Both the position numbers and the translations under genes were made by a program. The notes under the pieces are model-generated. The model did not search any database, was not told the DNA's origin, and was given only the letters and a program-made list of their open reading frames with translations. 64,000 nt of DNA from Lineus longissimus (lineage: Eukaryota > Nemertea > Pilidiophora > Heteronemertea > Lineidae). Of the stretch, positions 50,665 to 62,593 are shown one piece after another; the stretch's first letter is position 1, and each line of letters begins with the position of its first letter. The stretch spans positions 21,157,501-21,221,500 of the forward strand of contig NC_088308.1 in the NCBI RefSeq assembly GCF_910592395.1, in the 5' to 3' direction.

Positions 50665-52492
50665 AATAAATGCAGAGTAAGGGTGTGCTGTTTTGCAGTC
50701 ATTTTGGAGAGAAAAATATCATGCATTGTTATGATGTACTGCAGAACCTCTCTATTGAGGACACTCAGAACTGACATGTGCTGTCCTAATTGAAAGGTGT
50801 GAATGGAAACAACCAATTTGGGACCAATACCAGAGTCCTTGATAGAGAGATTGTCCTTAATAAAGAGGTGACAGATAGGGGAGGTTCCACTGTAGTTGAG
50901 TCCTGGTCAATTCTGTGATCATACAGTACAATGATGGAAATTATTATTTTTCTTCTCTAAGTCTAAGTAAGTGCAAAATGGCCGGAAAGTACATTACTTA
51001 TTCAGCTTCCCACCATGCATGTATATGTAATGCTACTGTAATGTAAATGGAGGTGCTTTATAACATGTGTAATGCAGAACCAAGAAGAGTGTGTTATTTT
51101 ATACAGCTTCCTGCTTCAAGGATGATGGATAACTTCCTATTGCCATAACATTGAATGTCAAACATGTCGACTTCTTCAATCGGTTTATGAAAGTTTGATT
51201 CTATACGAATTGTCTGTGTTTTACATATACATAAATTTTGGTTGGGAAAGAGGTTGAATGAGTTGTCAAGTTTTGACGACAATGTGCGCATGTAAGTGTA
51301 ACATTAATATATACCGTGTACATGTATGTTCATCAGTATTTGTGTACACGTTCGTTCAAGGGTTGACAGTGATGCATGCATTGATACATGACACGCGTGC
51401 GTATAGCGTGAGAAATTAGTGTCTTTTCACAATTATTGCTGACAAAACAAATCTCAGGGAAATTGTCTCCATGTGTTCAAGGTGAGATGGAGATTGGAGA
51501 GTAATGTAGAGGGTAAGGATGGGGACTTTGTCTGTGTTTTATAAATGTTTACATACCGCAAGTGAACATTTTGAACTCAAACATTAGATAGCGGCTGCTG
51601 GTGTGAAGCAGACAGGACATACATTCAGAACATTTATGTCCTTACTGCTATTTTCTACATTTTATGGGCTATTTATACTGGGCTATATTAGTGAAACACT
51701 TTACCTTTACGGGTATGAAAATATTAAGATGAAAACTCCTGGTGCATTAAGTGATTCAGCAATCAGCAGTTGTCTTAACTGTTGGTGATGGATTGGTGAT
51801 GCTAATAAGACATAGAAGTCACCTTTGGTGATGAATTTAGATATGGGATTTCAGAGTCAGTAGAACAAATTCAGGTGTTGATAAAGTTATATAATAAGCA
51901 TACATAAGATGCATATATTTAGTCTTCCCTTGTACGGTGTTCATATTTTATCAAGTTCTAACTTTGCCATTTGACACCTCTGGATATTTCTGGAGGTATC
52001 CCTGTACATATTACTCTGTACAATGTATATTTCATACAATTCAAAAATACTGCATGTCCACGATATTTTGTAGACATTTTGCATTAGCCTGTGTATAAGC
52101 CTACTTAAACCCAAAAATTAAAATTCCAAGTAAATCTACTTCAGATCCAAATAAGTGATATAGCACTACTTATCTGAACAATTAATTGTCCCTAATATGA
52201 AATGAACTCAAATCCAAAATGTAACTTTTAATGATCTGGGCTTTTTAAAAACAACTTTTGCTATTTTGGATCACAAAAGAATTATTTAATGAAGATACTC
52301 AATTTCCAATTAGGAGGATTTTAAAGGGTTAATGCATGCATATTGAATTTGACTCCTAGAGTATTATGAGAGAACTGTAATTATTCGACCGTATTTTATG
52401 TTTAGACGCAAATCAATCACAGCTTCTTTGTATATAATGTAACTTGACCTATGTTTTTTGTTGATAAACATTTTCTATTTAAGTCGAATAAA
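50665..52492 (+). promoter_or_regulatory. Candidate poly(A) signals of the FRAS1-like gene
   Basis: AATAAA lies at 50665-50670, 79 bp after the stop, and at 52487-52492 in AT-rich sequence. The interval between them has no coding sequence. If the distal signal is used, the 3' UTR is 1.9 kb and includes the MITE at 50737-50894. Confidence 0.45.
50737..50894. mobile_element. MITE, CAGTGGAACC family, copy 2
   Basis: A 158-bp relative of the element at 11969. It has TACTGCAGAACCTCTCTATT at the left, GGGGAGGTTCCACTGTA at the right and a shared centre (ACAACCAATTTGGGACCAA). It lies just after the FRAS1-like stop codon, probably in the 3' UTR. Confidence 0.82.
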
Positions 52493-52575
52493 CTTTTATA
52501 CTTTATTATGCAACATGCAAATCAAGTTCTTTACTTTCATAAAGGATAAAAAGTTACAGGTCTTCACCAGTATAA

Positions 52576-52848
52576 GGGGCAGCAGTAGCGCAGTGGAAGA
52601 GAGTCAGCCTCATGATCAGGAGGTCGTGGGTACGACTCCTGGCCGAGTCACTGCTTAGTTCCCCTACTGGTCGAGTTCAAGTGAGCACCTTCTGGTTGCT
52701 CCTTGAAACCCCTGATTGATTTCTGTGGAGACCGGGGTAATAATATGATATCCCAAAGCGCTTTGAGCGAGAACTATAGTGTCACGGAATTGCGCTATAT
52801 AAAAGACTCATTATTAATGTTATTATTATTATTATTATTATTATTATA
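52576..52848 (+). mobile_element. tRNA-derived SINE
   Basis: The tRNA-like head carries an A box TAGCGCAGTGG (52586-52596) and a B box GGGTACGACTCC (52629-52640). The body ends with GCGCTATATAAAA and an (ATT)n tail (52811-52848). This is a complete pol III SINE layout. The GCGCTATATAAA end is shared by many animal SINEs mobilised by LINEs. Confidence 0.8.
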
Positions 52849-53235
52849 ACCACCCAGAGAAGCCACCCTCTGTGTTCATGCTTGAAGTACACCATTATGT
52901 GGTACCAAGAATCAATAAAGACTGGTCTTTATTAATTCTTGGTGGGATCTGAAACAAGACAACTAGTTGGGGGGTACCTGATACAGGACAACTAGTCTTT
53001 CAGTCTTTCAGCAACTCGGAAATTACCATCATTGTCTCATGGGACTGTCTAACAAACTTTCAAGTACATCTTGAGTACTATATTAAAGGTGATAGCTAAT
53101 ATAAGACAACTAGTTGGATTCTACCTGGTATAGGACAACTGATCTTGTGAACTCGGATATGACAACAATCCCCTGAAATTGTCCTGTGTCAGGTACTACA
53201 TGAGCAGTGTCTTGTATTAGGTTCCACCCAAGTAG

Positions 53236-54225
53236 TTCTTCAAGATTTGTGTCGACAGAGTGAGAGAGATGATACAGTCACAATCATGACTGAATTGGGT
53301 CTAGCTGGTCCACCGTGTCAACACAGCGTGAGGGGTGAAACAGTCACAACCAGATCGATTTGGGTGTGAGAGAGATGGGACAGTCACAACCAGACCGAAT
53401 TGATGGGCCTGGCTGCTCCGACATAATGTTAACACTGTGAGAGACGAGAAAGTCACAACCATATCGAATTGGACCTGGCTGAACACAGTAAACGTACAAG
53501 ACTGAAGACAGTCACAACAAGACCATATTTGGCCTTGCTGCTCCACCATATCAACACCGTTGGAGAGATGAGACAGTCACAACTAGACCGAATTGGGCTT
53601 AGCTACTCCACAATGTCAACACAGTGAGTGAGAGAGATAAGACAGTCACAACAAGCTCGATTATTGGCCTGGCTGATCCACCATGTCGACACAGTGAAAG
53701 AGATAAGACAGTCCCAACCAGACCGAATTGGGCCTGGCTGATCCACAATGTTAACACAGTGAGCGAGATAAGACAGTCACAACAAGACCACATGCGGCCT
53801 GACTGGTCCACTGTGTCGACACAGTGAGGGTACAAGACTGTCACCACCAGACCGAATTAGGCCTGTCTGCCCCCACCATGTCAACTAGGTTATGAGAGAC
53901 GAGACAGTCACAACTAGACCGAATTGGGCCCGGGTTGCACCACCGTGTTGACACAGTGAGAGAGATGAGATAGACACAGCCAGACCGAATTGTGCCTGGC
54001 TGCTCGACCGTGTTGACGCAGTGAGAGAGACGAGACTGTCACAACCAGATTGAATTGGACATAATTACTCCACAATGTCAACACAGTGAGATAGGAAAGA
54101 GAGTCACAATCAGACTGACCGAGCAGGACTGATCCGTCGTATCGACAGAATGAGAGAAATGAGACAGTCACAACCAGATTGAATCATGCCTGGCTGCTCC
54201 ACCATGTCAACTCGAGAAGTCCATT
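53236..54225. repeat. Degenerate minisatellite, about 65-70-bp unit, about 14 copies
   Basis: The unit reads approximately GACAGTCACAACCAGACCGA, then ATTGGGCCTGGCTGCTCCAC, then CATGTCAACACAGTGAGAGA. Copies vary in length and carry many substitutions. Small open frames on both strands here arise from the repeat and are not genes. Confidence 0.88.
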
Positions 54226-54351
54226 ACTGTCCCGGGCCGAAGAGCCTGGTTATTGTGACTGACAGCACACTGTACATGTCATGATGGGGCAGACAGAACA
54301 ATTACCAGCGATTTTCTGTCATTGAAAATATCTGATTCAGGACACAGGGCA

Positions 54352-55735
54352 ATGGATGTCGGGGTTATTATAAGATGGACAATGTCACATGCAGCTCATA
54401 TTGGGCAAGACATAACAATCATAAGAGACACTCTGTTAGACACAACCAATGTTTTTGGGACTATCACGGCCACTCTCGCCCCGAAGACACTCGGTGTGAC
54501 AAACAGCACACTGTTCATGGCATAACGTGGTGCAGGAAGAACCACACGAACTATTCTACCATGGGGAATGTGAATGTCGGGGGGGGGGGGTCCACATAAG
54601 ATGGCCAGTGTCACATTCAGCTCATAATGGACGAGACAGAACAATCACAAGAGCCATTCTATCACGAGGAGAGTGCGAAGCAGGCCACAGAGCAGTGAAT
54701 GAATTGAGTAACTAAATGGACAATGTCACACTCATCTCATGAAGGTAGCGGCCTGTCTTCCTACTCCATATCACCTCACAAGGAAAGGGATGGAAAAATG
54801 GACATCCACTACAAATCCTCCTCCATCCATCCTCCATCCATCCTCCTCCATTCATTGTCTTTATGCAGTCATAGGAAAACCGCGCAAAATTAGCTTTCTC
54901 CGGAAGTTCCCAGCTCTGAGCCATATGTCACATTCAGCTCATAATGGACGAGACAGAACAATCGCAAGAGATATTCTATCATGAGGAGAGTGTGAAGCAG
55001 GTCACGGAGCAGTGAATAAATCGGGTCATAAATGGACAAGGTCACATTCAGCTTATACTCAGTAAGCAATCACAAGAGGTATGCTATCGTTAGAAATGTA
55101 CGAATCGGGCCACAGAGCAATGAATGTCAGGGATGATTTGATGGACAATGTCACATTCAGCTCATTACGGACAATCGCAGAACAATCGCAAGAGACATTC
55201 TATCATGAGGAGAGTGCGAAGCAGGCCACAGAGCAGTGAATAAAATGGGTCATAAATGGACAAGGTCACATTCAGCTTATAATTGGGAAGACAGAACAGT
55301 CGCAAGAGACATTCTGTTAGTCACAACCAGTGTCTTCGGGGCCATCATTAGATCATTAGACGGACACTGTCAGATTCAGGTTTTCTTGGGGGAGACTTGC
55401 ATTCACAAGATAATTCAGTCATGGAATGTCAGACGCAGGACACAGCAGTGAATGCATGGGTTCTGGGCGTACAATGTCACATTCACCTCATGAAGGCAGT
55501 GACCTGTCTTCCTACTCTATATCACCTCTGCCACAAGGAAAGGGAAAAAAAAAAATTGACATCCACTACAAATCCTCCACCATGGCCATCATTGTCTTTA
55601 TATGAGGCAAATAAGGCTGATTGACACTCACACCTTTTGAGTGACAATCAGGAGGGAATGTTATTTGTGCATCCGAAATTGGGTTGTGACAAAATAGCTC
55701 TCTCTGGAAGTTCCCAGCTGCGAGCCATATACTTC
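54352..55735. repeat. Complex repeat array with a higher-order duplication
   Basis: The phrase GTCACATTCAGCTCAT or a close variant occurs about eight times (near 54384, 54609, 54728, 54927, 55044, 55150, 55266 and 55474). It is followed by AATGGACGAGACAGAACAAT and ATGAGGAGAGTGCGAAGCAG. In addition, 54718-54930 is repeated at 55466-55735, including the phrase GGAAGTTCCCAGCT and GAGCCATAT, so larger blocks have also duplicated. Confidence 0.75.
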
Positions 55736-55889
55736 CGTCTCTTGGCAGACGGGTTGCGGTTTAAACCGCTGCCCTCTTTGAGAGACAATTGTCTCTGGCC
55801 TGGTTGGGGGCAATGGACAGGGTTGCCTTACTTCATTAATTGCCCAAGGAAAACAAAAAGGTAACATATTTTACATGTATAAAGCAACT

Positions 55890-55895
55890 TTTATT
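55890..55895 (-). promoter_or_regulatory. Candidate METAP1 poly(A) signal
   Basis: TTTATT on the plus strand reads AATAAA on the METAP1 strand, 1.4 kb after its stop codon. No better signal was noticed nearer, but this was not searched exhaustively. Confidence 0.3.
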
Positions 55896-56192
55896 GGTGT
55901 ATATATAAAATATATACATGCACATGAAAACTATCAGCAACCTGAAATAACACAGTCCAGCACATTTTTGCAACAGAAGATTTATACCCAGTCATGACGC
56001 ATACCCTGCTATACAGAAAGGATGAACAGTCCTTAAGGGTGAATAAGGGAGCGTTTTAATGAAACTGGTGTATAGCCAATATCATGCATACAGTAGTAAA
56101 GAATCTTCTCCTAGGGTGTATAGCTCAGTATTCTTGTGAACAATGCTTATGGTATAATTCTACTTCAAAGAGAAATTGTTCAGGTTTATACA

Positions 56193-56275
56193 GGGTGGCC
56201 CAGAAAACTTTTCCATTGCACGATAGAAATTTATTGTGTATCCATTGTGTGGCGGAAACGATTTCTGGGCCACCC
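56193..56275. mobile_element. Short inverted-repeat element (GGGTGGCCCAGAAA termini)
   Basis: An 83-bp structure with ends GGGTGGCCCAGAAA...TTTCC and its reverse complement. Such a CAGGGTGGCCCAGAAA end is mariner-like. It is probably a solo MITE or a deletion derivative. Confidence 0.6.
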
Positions 56276-57331
56276 AAGAGTGCTCCTTATCCCTCAGGTT
56301 ACCCACCTTCTGGTGAACTCCTAGTGAAGAAAAGTGAAGAATACAATGCGCTTTTAGCACATAAAAATAAATCACAACCTCAAATATCCACACTGGAAGT
56401 TCACCAGGCCTCAAATAAATTGACTTTCTTCCATCAACATTTGCAGTATATATTTTTTTGCTTGTAGTCAACACCAGTTGCCCATTAGTGACATTGTAGA
56501 TTTTGAATTAGTGTTTTCACATGTTTAACAAAACAAGCATCATTAAAAACCCTGCTTCTTATTTTGTCAATTTTGAAGCTTTAAACAAAGTAACATCACT
56601 TTCAATTTGGTCAAAATTAAGATACATGTAACTTGTCCCGTCCTCTCTAATATTGTCTTCAAAGGGGGGACTATAGGCAGGAGGAGAGAGGCTAATTTGG
56701 CCATCTTCAAGTGACTAGTATACACAGTAAGGGCCCTTGGTCATGTCAGACTTAGCACTAGATATATCCCTCGTACAAGCGTGAATCAGTTCGACCTACT
56801 GTGAGATGTGAGAGACCCCTATCGGCGGCTTTGTGTAACTTTATCTTGCCTGCCTTGCTGCTGGCTATATTGTCCCTTTAAGGCAGTGTTTTAAGAGAAG
56901 TCACATTGTCACATTTCGTGAGTCACATGTCACGAATGGAAGAATAAAACAGTAATTTCCACTGTGGCCAACGGGGTACTCGTTACATTACAGGAATGAA
57001 CAGTCCATTGGCCAGCTTTTTCATAATTTGGGATGGTCTTTTCAATTGGCCAGGGAAATCACAACCCTAACTAACCTAAGCTCTATCTCGGCCCCAAAGG
57101 TTTTCCTCATGCTAGCTTTCATAGCAAATAACTTTGTCAACGGACTATTTCTTCCTGTGACACCACTGGCCACAGTGATTTCCAGTGTAGGTTACATATG
57201 TGTTCCTGCGTCATTCAAAAATTGTTTCGAAACTTGAACTATGACATATGAATCACGAAAAGTGACTTCGATGGATGAACACTTGCTCTATCAATAGCAA
57301 CGTCCAATATTGGTCCTGAATGTTACTAATG

Positions 57332-58610
57332 TCACATGTTATCCAAAAAATGTGCCTGTCCATCTTTATCATGTCTTCTCGTCAAAATATCGCATCCTGT
57401 TTCTGTCACTAATAAAGTATGTTCGAACTGTGCCGAAAGTTTCCCATCCTGAGTAACTGCGGTCCAGTTATCGGGCCACAGGAGATCTCTCCAGATTCCC
57501 TCTGAGATCATTGGTTCGATCGTGAAGGAATGGCCTGCCTTCATCACTCCTATAGCTTTATTCTCTGAAAAATGAAATGGCCAGGGCCATTGTGCTCACC
57601 TCATGTGGAAGAAAGATGGATAAAGAGCATGGTATTGTGTCATGTAGTGTTAGGTTTGATGTAGGTCCAAGCAATTACAATTTCCCCAAAATGGCCAATT
57701 TACAGTACATTTGACCTCTGTGACCTTGAAAAGTAGGTCAAATCAAAGAAGACCCGGGTGACACATTGAATGGTTGTTAGAATTAGATGTACCTATGATA
57801 TAAAATTGGTGCCAATCGGGCAAGTCATTACTAGGAATAATGGCATTTTGAAGAATTTAGGATTTGGCCCCCTCCCTGGAGGCCAAACGGCAAATCAGAT
57901 CGCACCAAACTTCGGTACCTGAGATCACCTGACCAAGGGGTACATGTGTACTTAATTTGTGATCAATAGTCATTGCAGTTAAGAAACGTGCCATAGTTAC
58001 GGCCTGACGGCGAATTAACGCCATTTGACCTCTGTGACCTTGACAAGAAGGTCAAATTAAAAACCTGTGTGACATATACTGTATGGTGGTTAGATGTACC
58101 CATGATATCAAATTGGTGGCAATCGGGCAAGAAGTTAAGGAATAATCACATTTTTAAGGTTTTTGGATTTTGCCCCCTGGTGGTCAAGTGGTGAATCATA
58201 TTGGACCAAACTTTGGTCCCTGAGATCACCTGACTAAGGGGTAAATGTGTACCAAATTTGGTATCAATAGTCATTGCAGTTTAGAAACGTGCCATCGTTA
58301 CATCCTAACGGCCAATTTACACCATTTGACCTCTGTGACCTTGAAAAGGAGGTCAAATCAAAAACCCGGAGGATATATGATGCACCTTTGCTAGAAGTAC
58401 CTACCATATTTTTTTCAAAATTTCCCGACTACTATTAAGGGAGATATTGCATATTTTCACTTTTAACGTTTGGCCCCCTGGTGGCCAAACCATGAAATGA
58501 ATCGGACCGAAACTTGGTCTCCAAGGTGTCATTACATAAGGGTACATGTGTACTAAGTTTCAACTCAATAGCTCTAACAGTTACGAAACGTGCCCTGCTA
58601 ACGGACGACG

Positions 58611-58687
<77 letters not shown>

Positions 58688-61600
58688 ACGACGGACGCCA
58701 CGGTATGGGATAAGCTCACCTCTGCTAAGAGGTGAGCTAATGATTGAGAAGTATAAAAGTTAGCTTTGATGTAGTACTGAAGTTATTTTAATGTACATGT
58801 AATTGATGATCTACATGCACGCCATTCATGTTAACTGTCCTTTCTTGTGGCTCAAATAAATAGAGATATACACTGCCATAGTTCAATACGTATCTACAGA
58901 ATCAGAAATTTCAAATTCAAGTTCAATTCTTCAACTTTTGAACGATCAAAGTAACCACGCTGACGCTATTTGTCGCTGAAAATATTCATTACCTGGTACG
59001 AACGCAGGAGGGATCCTGGGCTCACTGGAATGAATTCAGAAGATGCACATCACAGAAGAAAAAGACTTACTGGCATAATGTGGCACACTTGGAGCTGTAT
59101 GAAAGAGTTTATGTATACCATGGCCACAGTAACTTCTCACCACTGAGTAACCATGGGCTTGAGCATGTTTCTGTATCACATTGCCGATTTCTCTATACCT
59201 CGTACCTGGTTTTACTGAAAAACAAATGGAACTAATTGATAATCTGCTACATAGACTAGAGATTTATGAACAAATTGTATGCTGCCATACATGTACTTTA
59301 ATACGGGTAAACTAAAAAAGTTGAATAGTGCTCATACTTAATTCACATTTGATTCATTAACACAAAGCGCTTTGCCATATCAATATCCCAGCTTTTGGCC
59401 TGTATAATCCTGTTCAAGCTCAACTATCTGGGGAGTATACAGTCCAGCTGCCTCTCAGTGCTAGGACTCTATATTCATGGCCAACTCTGGCAGCTAGGTA
59501 CTCATTCACTCCTAGGTGGACAGAACTAGAAGTAGTGTTTAATGCCTTGGTGAGGGACTCAAAACATTTCAACCTACCTATGTCAATAGACTGCATCAAA
59601 CATTCGTAAGTAACTTTGACTAAATCCTTGGCCTTATCACTAACATTTCCAACAAAAAAGGTTTCATTCAGGTCCCCATGGTATTCTCTATGGCAGACAG
59701 TTACATCAACTGAAACAAAGGAAATTTTATATCATCATGAATACCGGCTGGAATAAAGAGGCTGTAGGATCTTATGCTTCGTGGTATTTTCAAATCAACT
59801 CCTTATTGAGGTTTTTGGTAATGGCCCTAAACAAGCCTGGCAATGTGTAGAATGTCCGCCAACATCCCAAAATTTCTCAGTTTTGGTACTTACTATTACA
59901 AATATCTCCATCTTTCAGTGGTCTCTTGTCAGGAATACCATGACAGATCACTTCATTCACCGACGTACAGCAAGACTTTGGAAACTTAAAGTAGTTCAGT
60001 GGCGAGGGGTAGCACTCTCTGTCTATACAAGCCTCATGGACTAACCGGTCAATTTCATCGGTGGTGGTGCCAACCCCTACAGCACTGGCACCTACGTCTA
60101 GGACTTCTCTGGCAAGCTGGAAAATAAAGAACACTTGATCACTATCCTATTCCAACCTCAACTGGCACTCACAACCCCAAGGGAAGGCACCTGATGAAAG
60201 ACGGCGGATGCTATCTAAAACATCCAAAGAAGTTTCCAGTCAGTTTCTGTCTGATATTTCTTCTCACCTTACAAGCCACTCGCATGGCCTCTTGCTCTTC
60301 ATCATCTAGAGTTTTGATGTGTGTGGAGCCTTTCAGGGCCCGCTCACTCGCTGGGTTGCCTGGAGAGAAAGCAATGAAATATTTTACACAAGCTCTAAGA
60401 AATGTAAAGGGTTTTGAAACGCAAGTCCTCAGATAGCGCAAGTACAACTGGAATGTCTCAAAGTCAAAGCACTTGACATTCATAGGAACTCTCACTACAT
60501 ATTTGTTTTTTTATGATTCATTGTTATCCCTCCTTTATAAAATTCACCATATTATATCATTCACAATAAGGTTTGCATGAATCATTGAATATAATGATCA
60601 TCTGAGTTGATTGGTCGTCCCCACTGTGTACCACATTACTGAGTGACAGTGCGCTTACCTTCCCTTTCATCATTAGCATAATCTGGTCTCCATATCGTGT
60701 CAGGCACCAAGCGTTTGGGAGTCTGAAAGAGGAATATTCATTGCATTACTCGGTACACTGTCTCCACTTTTTAAAACAAAATTTTTTAAATTCTGATATC
60801 TATCAACCTCAGTACCAGGAAATCAACTCATTTGTGTGGTCTAAATGATGAAAAGCTTTTTTAAAATTGACGCTCTTCACAACAAAGAATTTTACAAAAG
60901 ATTTGAATTCAAATCTGAAGCAGACGTTTTCAGGCAGCAAAAAATTCAATAATTTACTGAACAATACTTACAACTGGGTAAGGTCTCAGTTTACCGGTAA
61001 AACTGTAGCCAGGCCAGGGATTATATGCAGAATTGGATACTTGAACAGTGTCACCTAAAAAAAGTTATTTGATACGATTAAACTCTTGGAAATTCACAAA
61101 AATGTCTGAAAAATTTCTTTTGTAACTGTTGAAATATCTAAGGCAGTTTTCAAGGGGAATTGATTATGAACGAAGTGGCATACTCATATCTTCTTCTTCT
61201 TCTTCCGTTAAGTTAACTTCCTTCATCATATTGAAGATTAATGTAACTGGTAATGTGTGTGCGCAGCGGGTAAATGGCCCAGATGTTGGTGGCCACTTAT
61301 AACATGTTGGTTGGTTGGCCCACATGGCTGACATGCATTCACGTTTATACTTACTCGTTTTGTGCAACTTTTTATGCTCTCCCCAACTTCCGGTGAAACA
61401 TGCCTGAAACAAGTGCATAGGAGTTAGGACTAGGAGATTAATATTAACGGACTAACGGACAATAAAATTGAGGAAAATATGTATGATCATTATGTTTACA
61501 TTCACAATGTATTAATCCTCCCAGACAGAGATAGGCTAAATGCTCTACTAAAGCTTAAAGCTAAAGCCATCATTGTCTGGCATCTTTGACTGTGAACGTT

Positions 61601-61912
61601 GTTCAGAGACTCTTTGCTGAACCAAAGACCATAATCTGACCCAAAGTACAAATTAGACGAAATTTTATGTGGAAAATGTACACACAAAATGCACTGCAGG
61701 CACTGAGAAGTTTTACACGCGGAATTCGGCCTCCACTTTAGAGGGAGTTTAAGGCTAAACTGCTGCATAATCTACCCAGAATTCATTCTCACCTGGTCAC
61801 AAAAGAAAGAGCCAGGTGTGATTCCACGTTTGATGCAGGTGGGACATTGCAGTTTTGCCTCTTTTTCACATCCATTTGTCGCACAAATTCGGAGCGCAGT
61901 GGTGGCTGCCAT
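57332..61912 (-). CDS. METAP1: Methionine aminopeptidase 1
   Basis: This cytosolic enzyme removes the initiator methionine from nascent proteins at the ribosome. Nine exons join in frame: 61793-61912, 61355-61403, 60972-61054, 60659-60722, 60268-60359, 59894-60116, 59578-59709, 59071-59214, 57332-57564. The total is 1140 nt or 379 residues, close to human METAP1 (386). The N-terminus has the MYND-like C6H2 zinc finger (Cys10, 15, 23, 26, 38 and 42, His50 and 54) used for ribosome binding. The pita-bread catalytic domain has all five metal ligands, Asp212, Asp223, His286, Glu319 and Glu350, plus His195 in VICHGIPD. Spacings between ligands equal those of the human enzyme. The protein therefore looks intact and active. 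Start: [10 protein letters not shown] at 61912. The last intron contains a pearl/HINE-like repeat. Confidence 0.97.
57592..58740. mobile_element. Pearl/HINE-like composite element in the METAP1 intron
   Basis: This starts near GTGCTCACCTC (57592), then holds three tandem units of about 300-314 bp (57711, 58025 and 58326; each begins TTGACCTCTGTGACCTTG). A (GAC)n microsatellite follows (58611-58686), then a hairpin GCTCACCTC..GAGGTGAGC ending in CTAA (58740). A tandem core, then a microsatellite, then a terminal hairpin with CTRR is the layout of pearl elements of bivalves and other helentron-derived non-autonomous elements. Family assignment is by architecture only. Confidence 0.6.
58611..58686. 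repeat. (GAC)n microsatellite
   Basis: About 25 uninterrupted GAC/ACG triplets inside the composite element. It yields long poly-Arg open frames on both strands that are artefacts. Confidence 0.97.
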
Positions 61913-62290
61913 TTTGGCGAATACTTTTGCGCCATCTTTCGGCTATGATTGGAACTGAAAAGATGTCTTGGCGGAGACAGGTTGTGACAATGGCACAACG
62001 ACTACGTTCCTCAGCTAATGTTGAAAATAATGGGAAAACTTGTTTGAGCTAAGGACAACTTACTTAGAGCTAGCAGCTAATCGATATTTGAAATAGGATG
62101 ATGTACTTCGCTGCTCAAAACAAGAAAAAGACAATCAATACACGTGTAATTCATTTCCTAACGCGTTTATTTTAGTATTACTGTAAAATCGGACACAAGC
62201 TGTCGAAACTCAGCACACCGTATAAAGCACTGCGGCGGCCCTTAGCAAGTGTTAACATGTTTGAGAGAAGGTTTCTGGACCTGCTTGAAA

Positions 62291-62590
62291 TTAAATTCCT
62301 TCCTTCCCAGGGAAAAAGTGTCGCCGTAGTGCAGGGCCAAATTTTCGTCCACCACGTCCCCTCCATTTCCGTCCCTTTTTATTTTTCCTAGAACGGGAAT
62401 TACCACGGCCGTTTTCCCAAGAGCGAGAGTCGCGATGTTCCTGGGAATTTGACTCGTCGCTCTCCCATGATTCCAAATACGAATCCCCCCCAGATGCCTC
62501 CCAAGATTCATTCGATTCTTCCCATGATTGATTTGACTTCTCCCAAGATTCGTTCGACTCTTCCCAGGACTCCTGCGACTTGCTTCCACA
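62291..62590 (-). CDS. Last exon of an unknown gene with Ser-Trp-Glu repeats
   Basis: I do not recognise the gene. A minus-strand exon appears to begin after TTTTTCAG (acceptor at 62591) and reads CGSKSQESWEESNESWEKSN, continuing with further SWE[EK]SN repeats of seven residues (21 nt). An acidic Ser-rich part and then a basic tail (KKGRKWRGRGGRKF) follow, with TAA at 62291-62293. A poly(A) signal AATAAA follows on this strand near 62167. A second minus-strand frame over the same bases is also open (62242-62589) and encodes a basic sequence without repeats. I prefer the repeat-bearing frame, because substitutions between repeat units keep Trp and the acidic residues. Upstream exons were not found. 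Low complexity limits any function claim. Confidence 0.4.
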   Translation of the reverse strand, partial: CGSKSQESWEESNESWEKSNQSWEESNESWEASGGDSYLESWESDESNSQEHRDSRSWENGRGNSRSRKNKKGRKWRGRGGRKFGPALRRHFFPGKEGI

Positions 62591-62593
62591 CTG

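Noticed and set aside
52576-52650. Possible tRNA gene with A and B boxes
   Set aside because: The sequence continues into a SINE body and (ATT)n tail, and no proper acceptor stem is seen.
53299-54171. Several open frames over the minisatellite
   Set aside because: They simply translate the repeat in different frames, on both strands, and have no exon signals.
58435-58735. Poly-arginine open frames on both strands
   Set aside because: They are produced by the (GAC)n microsatellite inside a repeat element. There is no splice or start context.
62242-62589. Basic open frame on the minus strand overlapping the Ser-Trp-Glu exon
   Set aside because: Kept only as an alternative. It lacks repeat conservation at the protein level and has no recognised domain.
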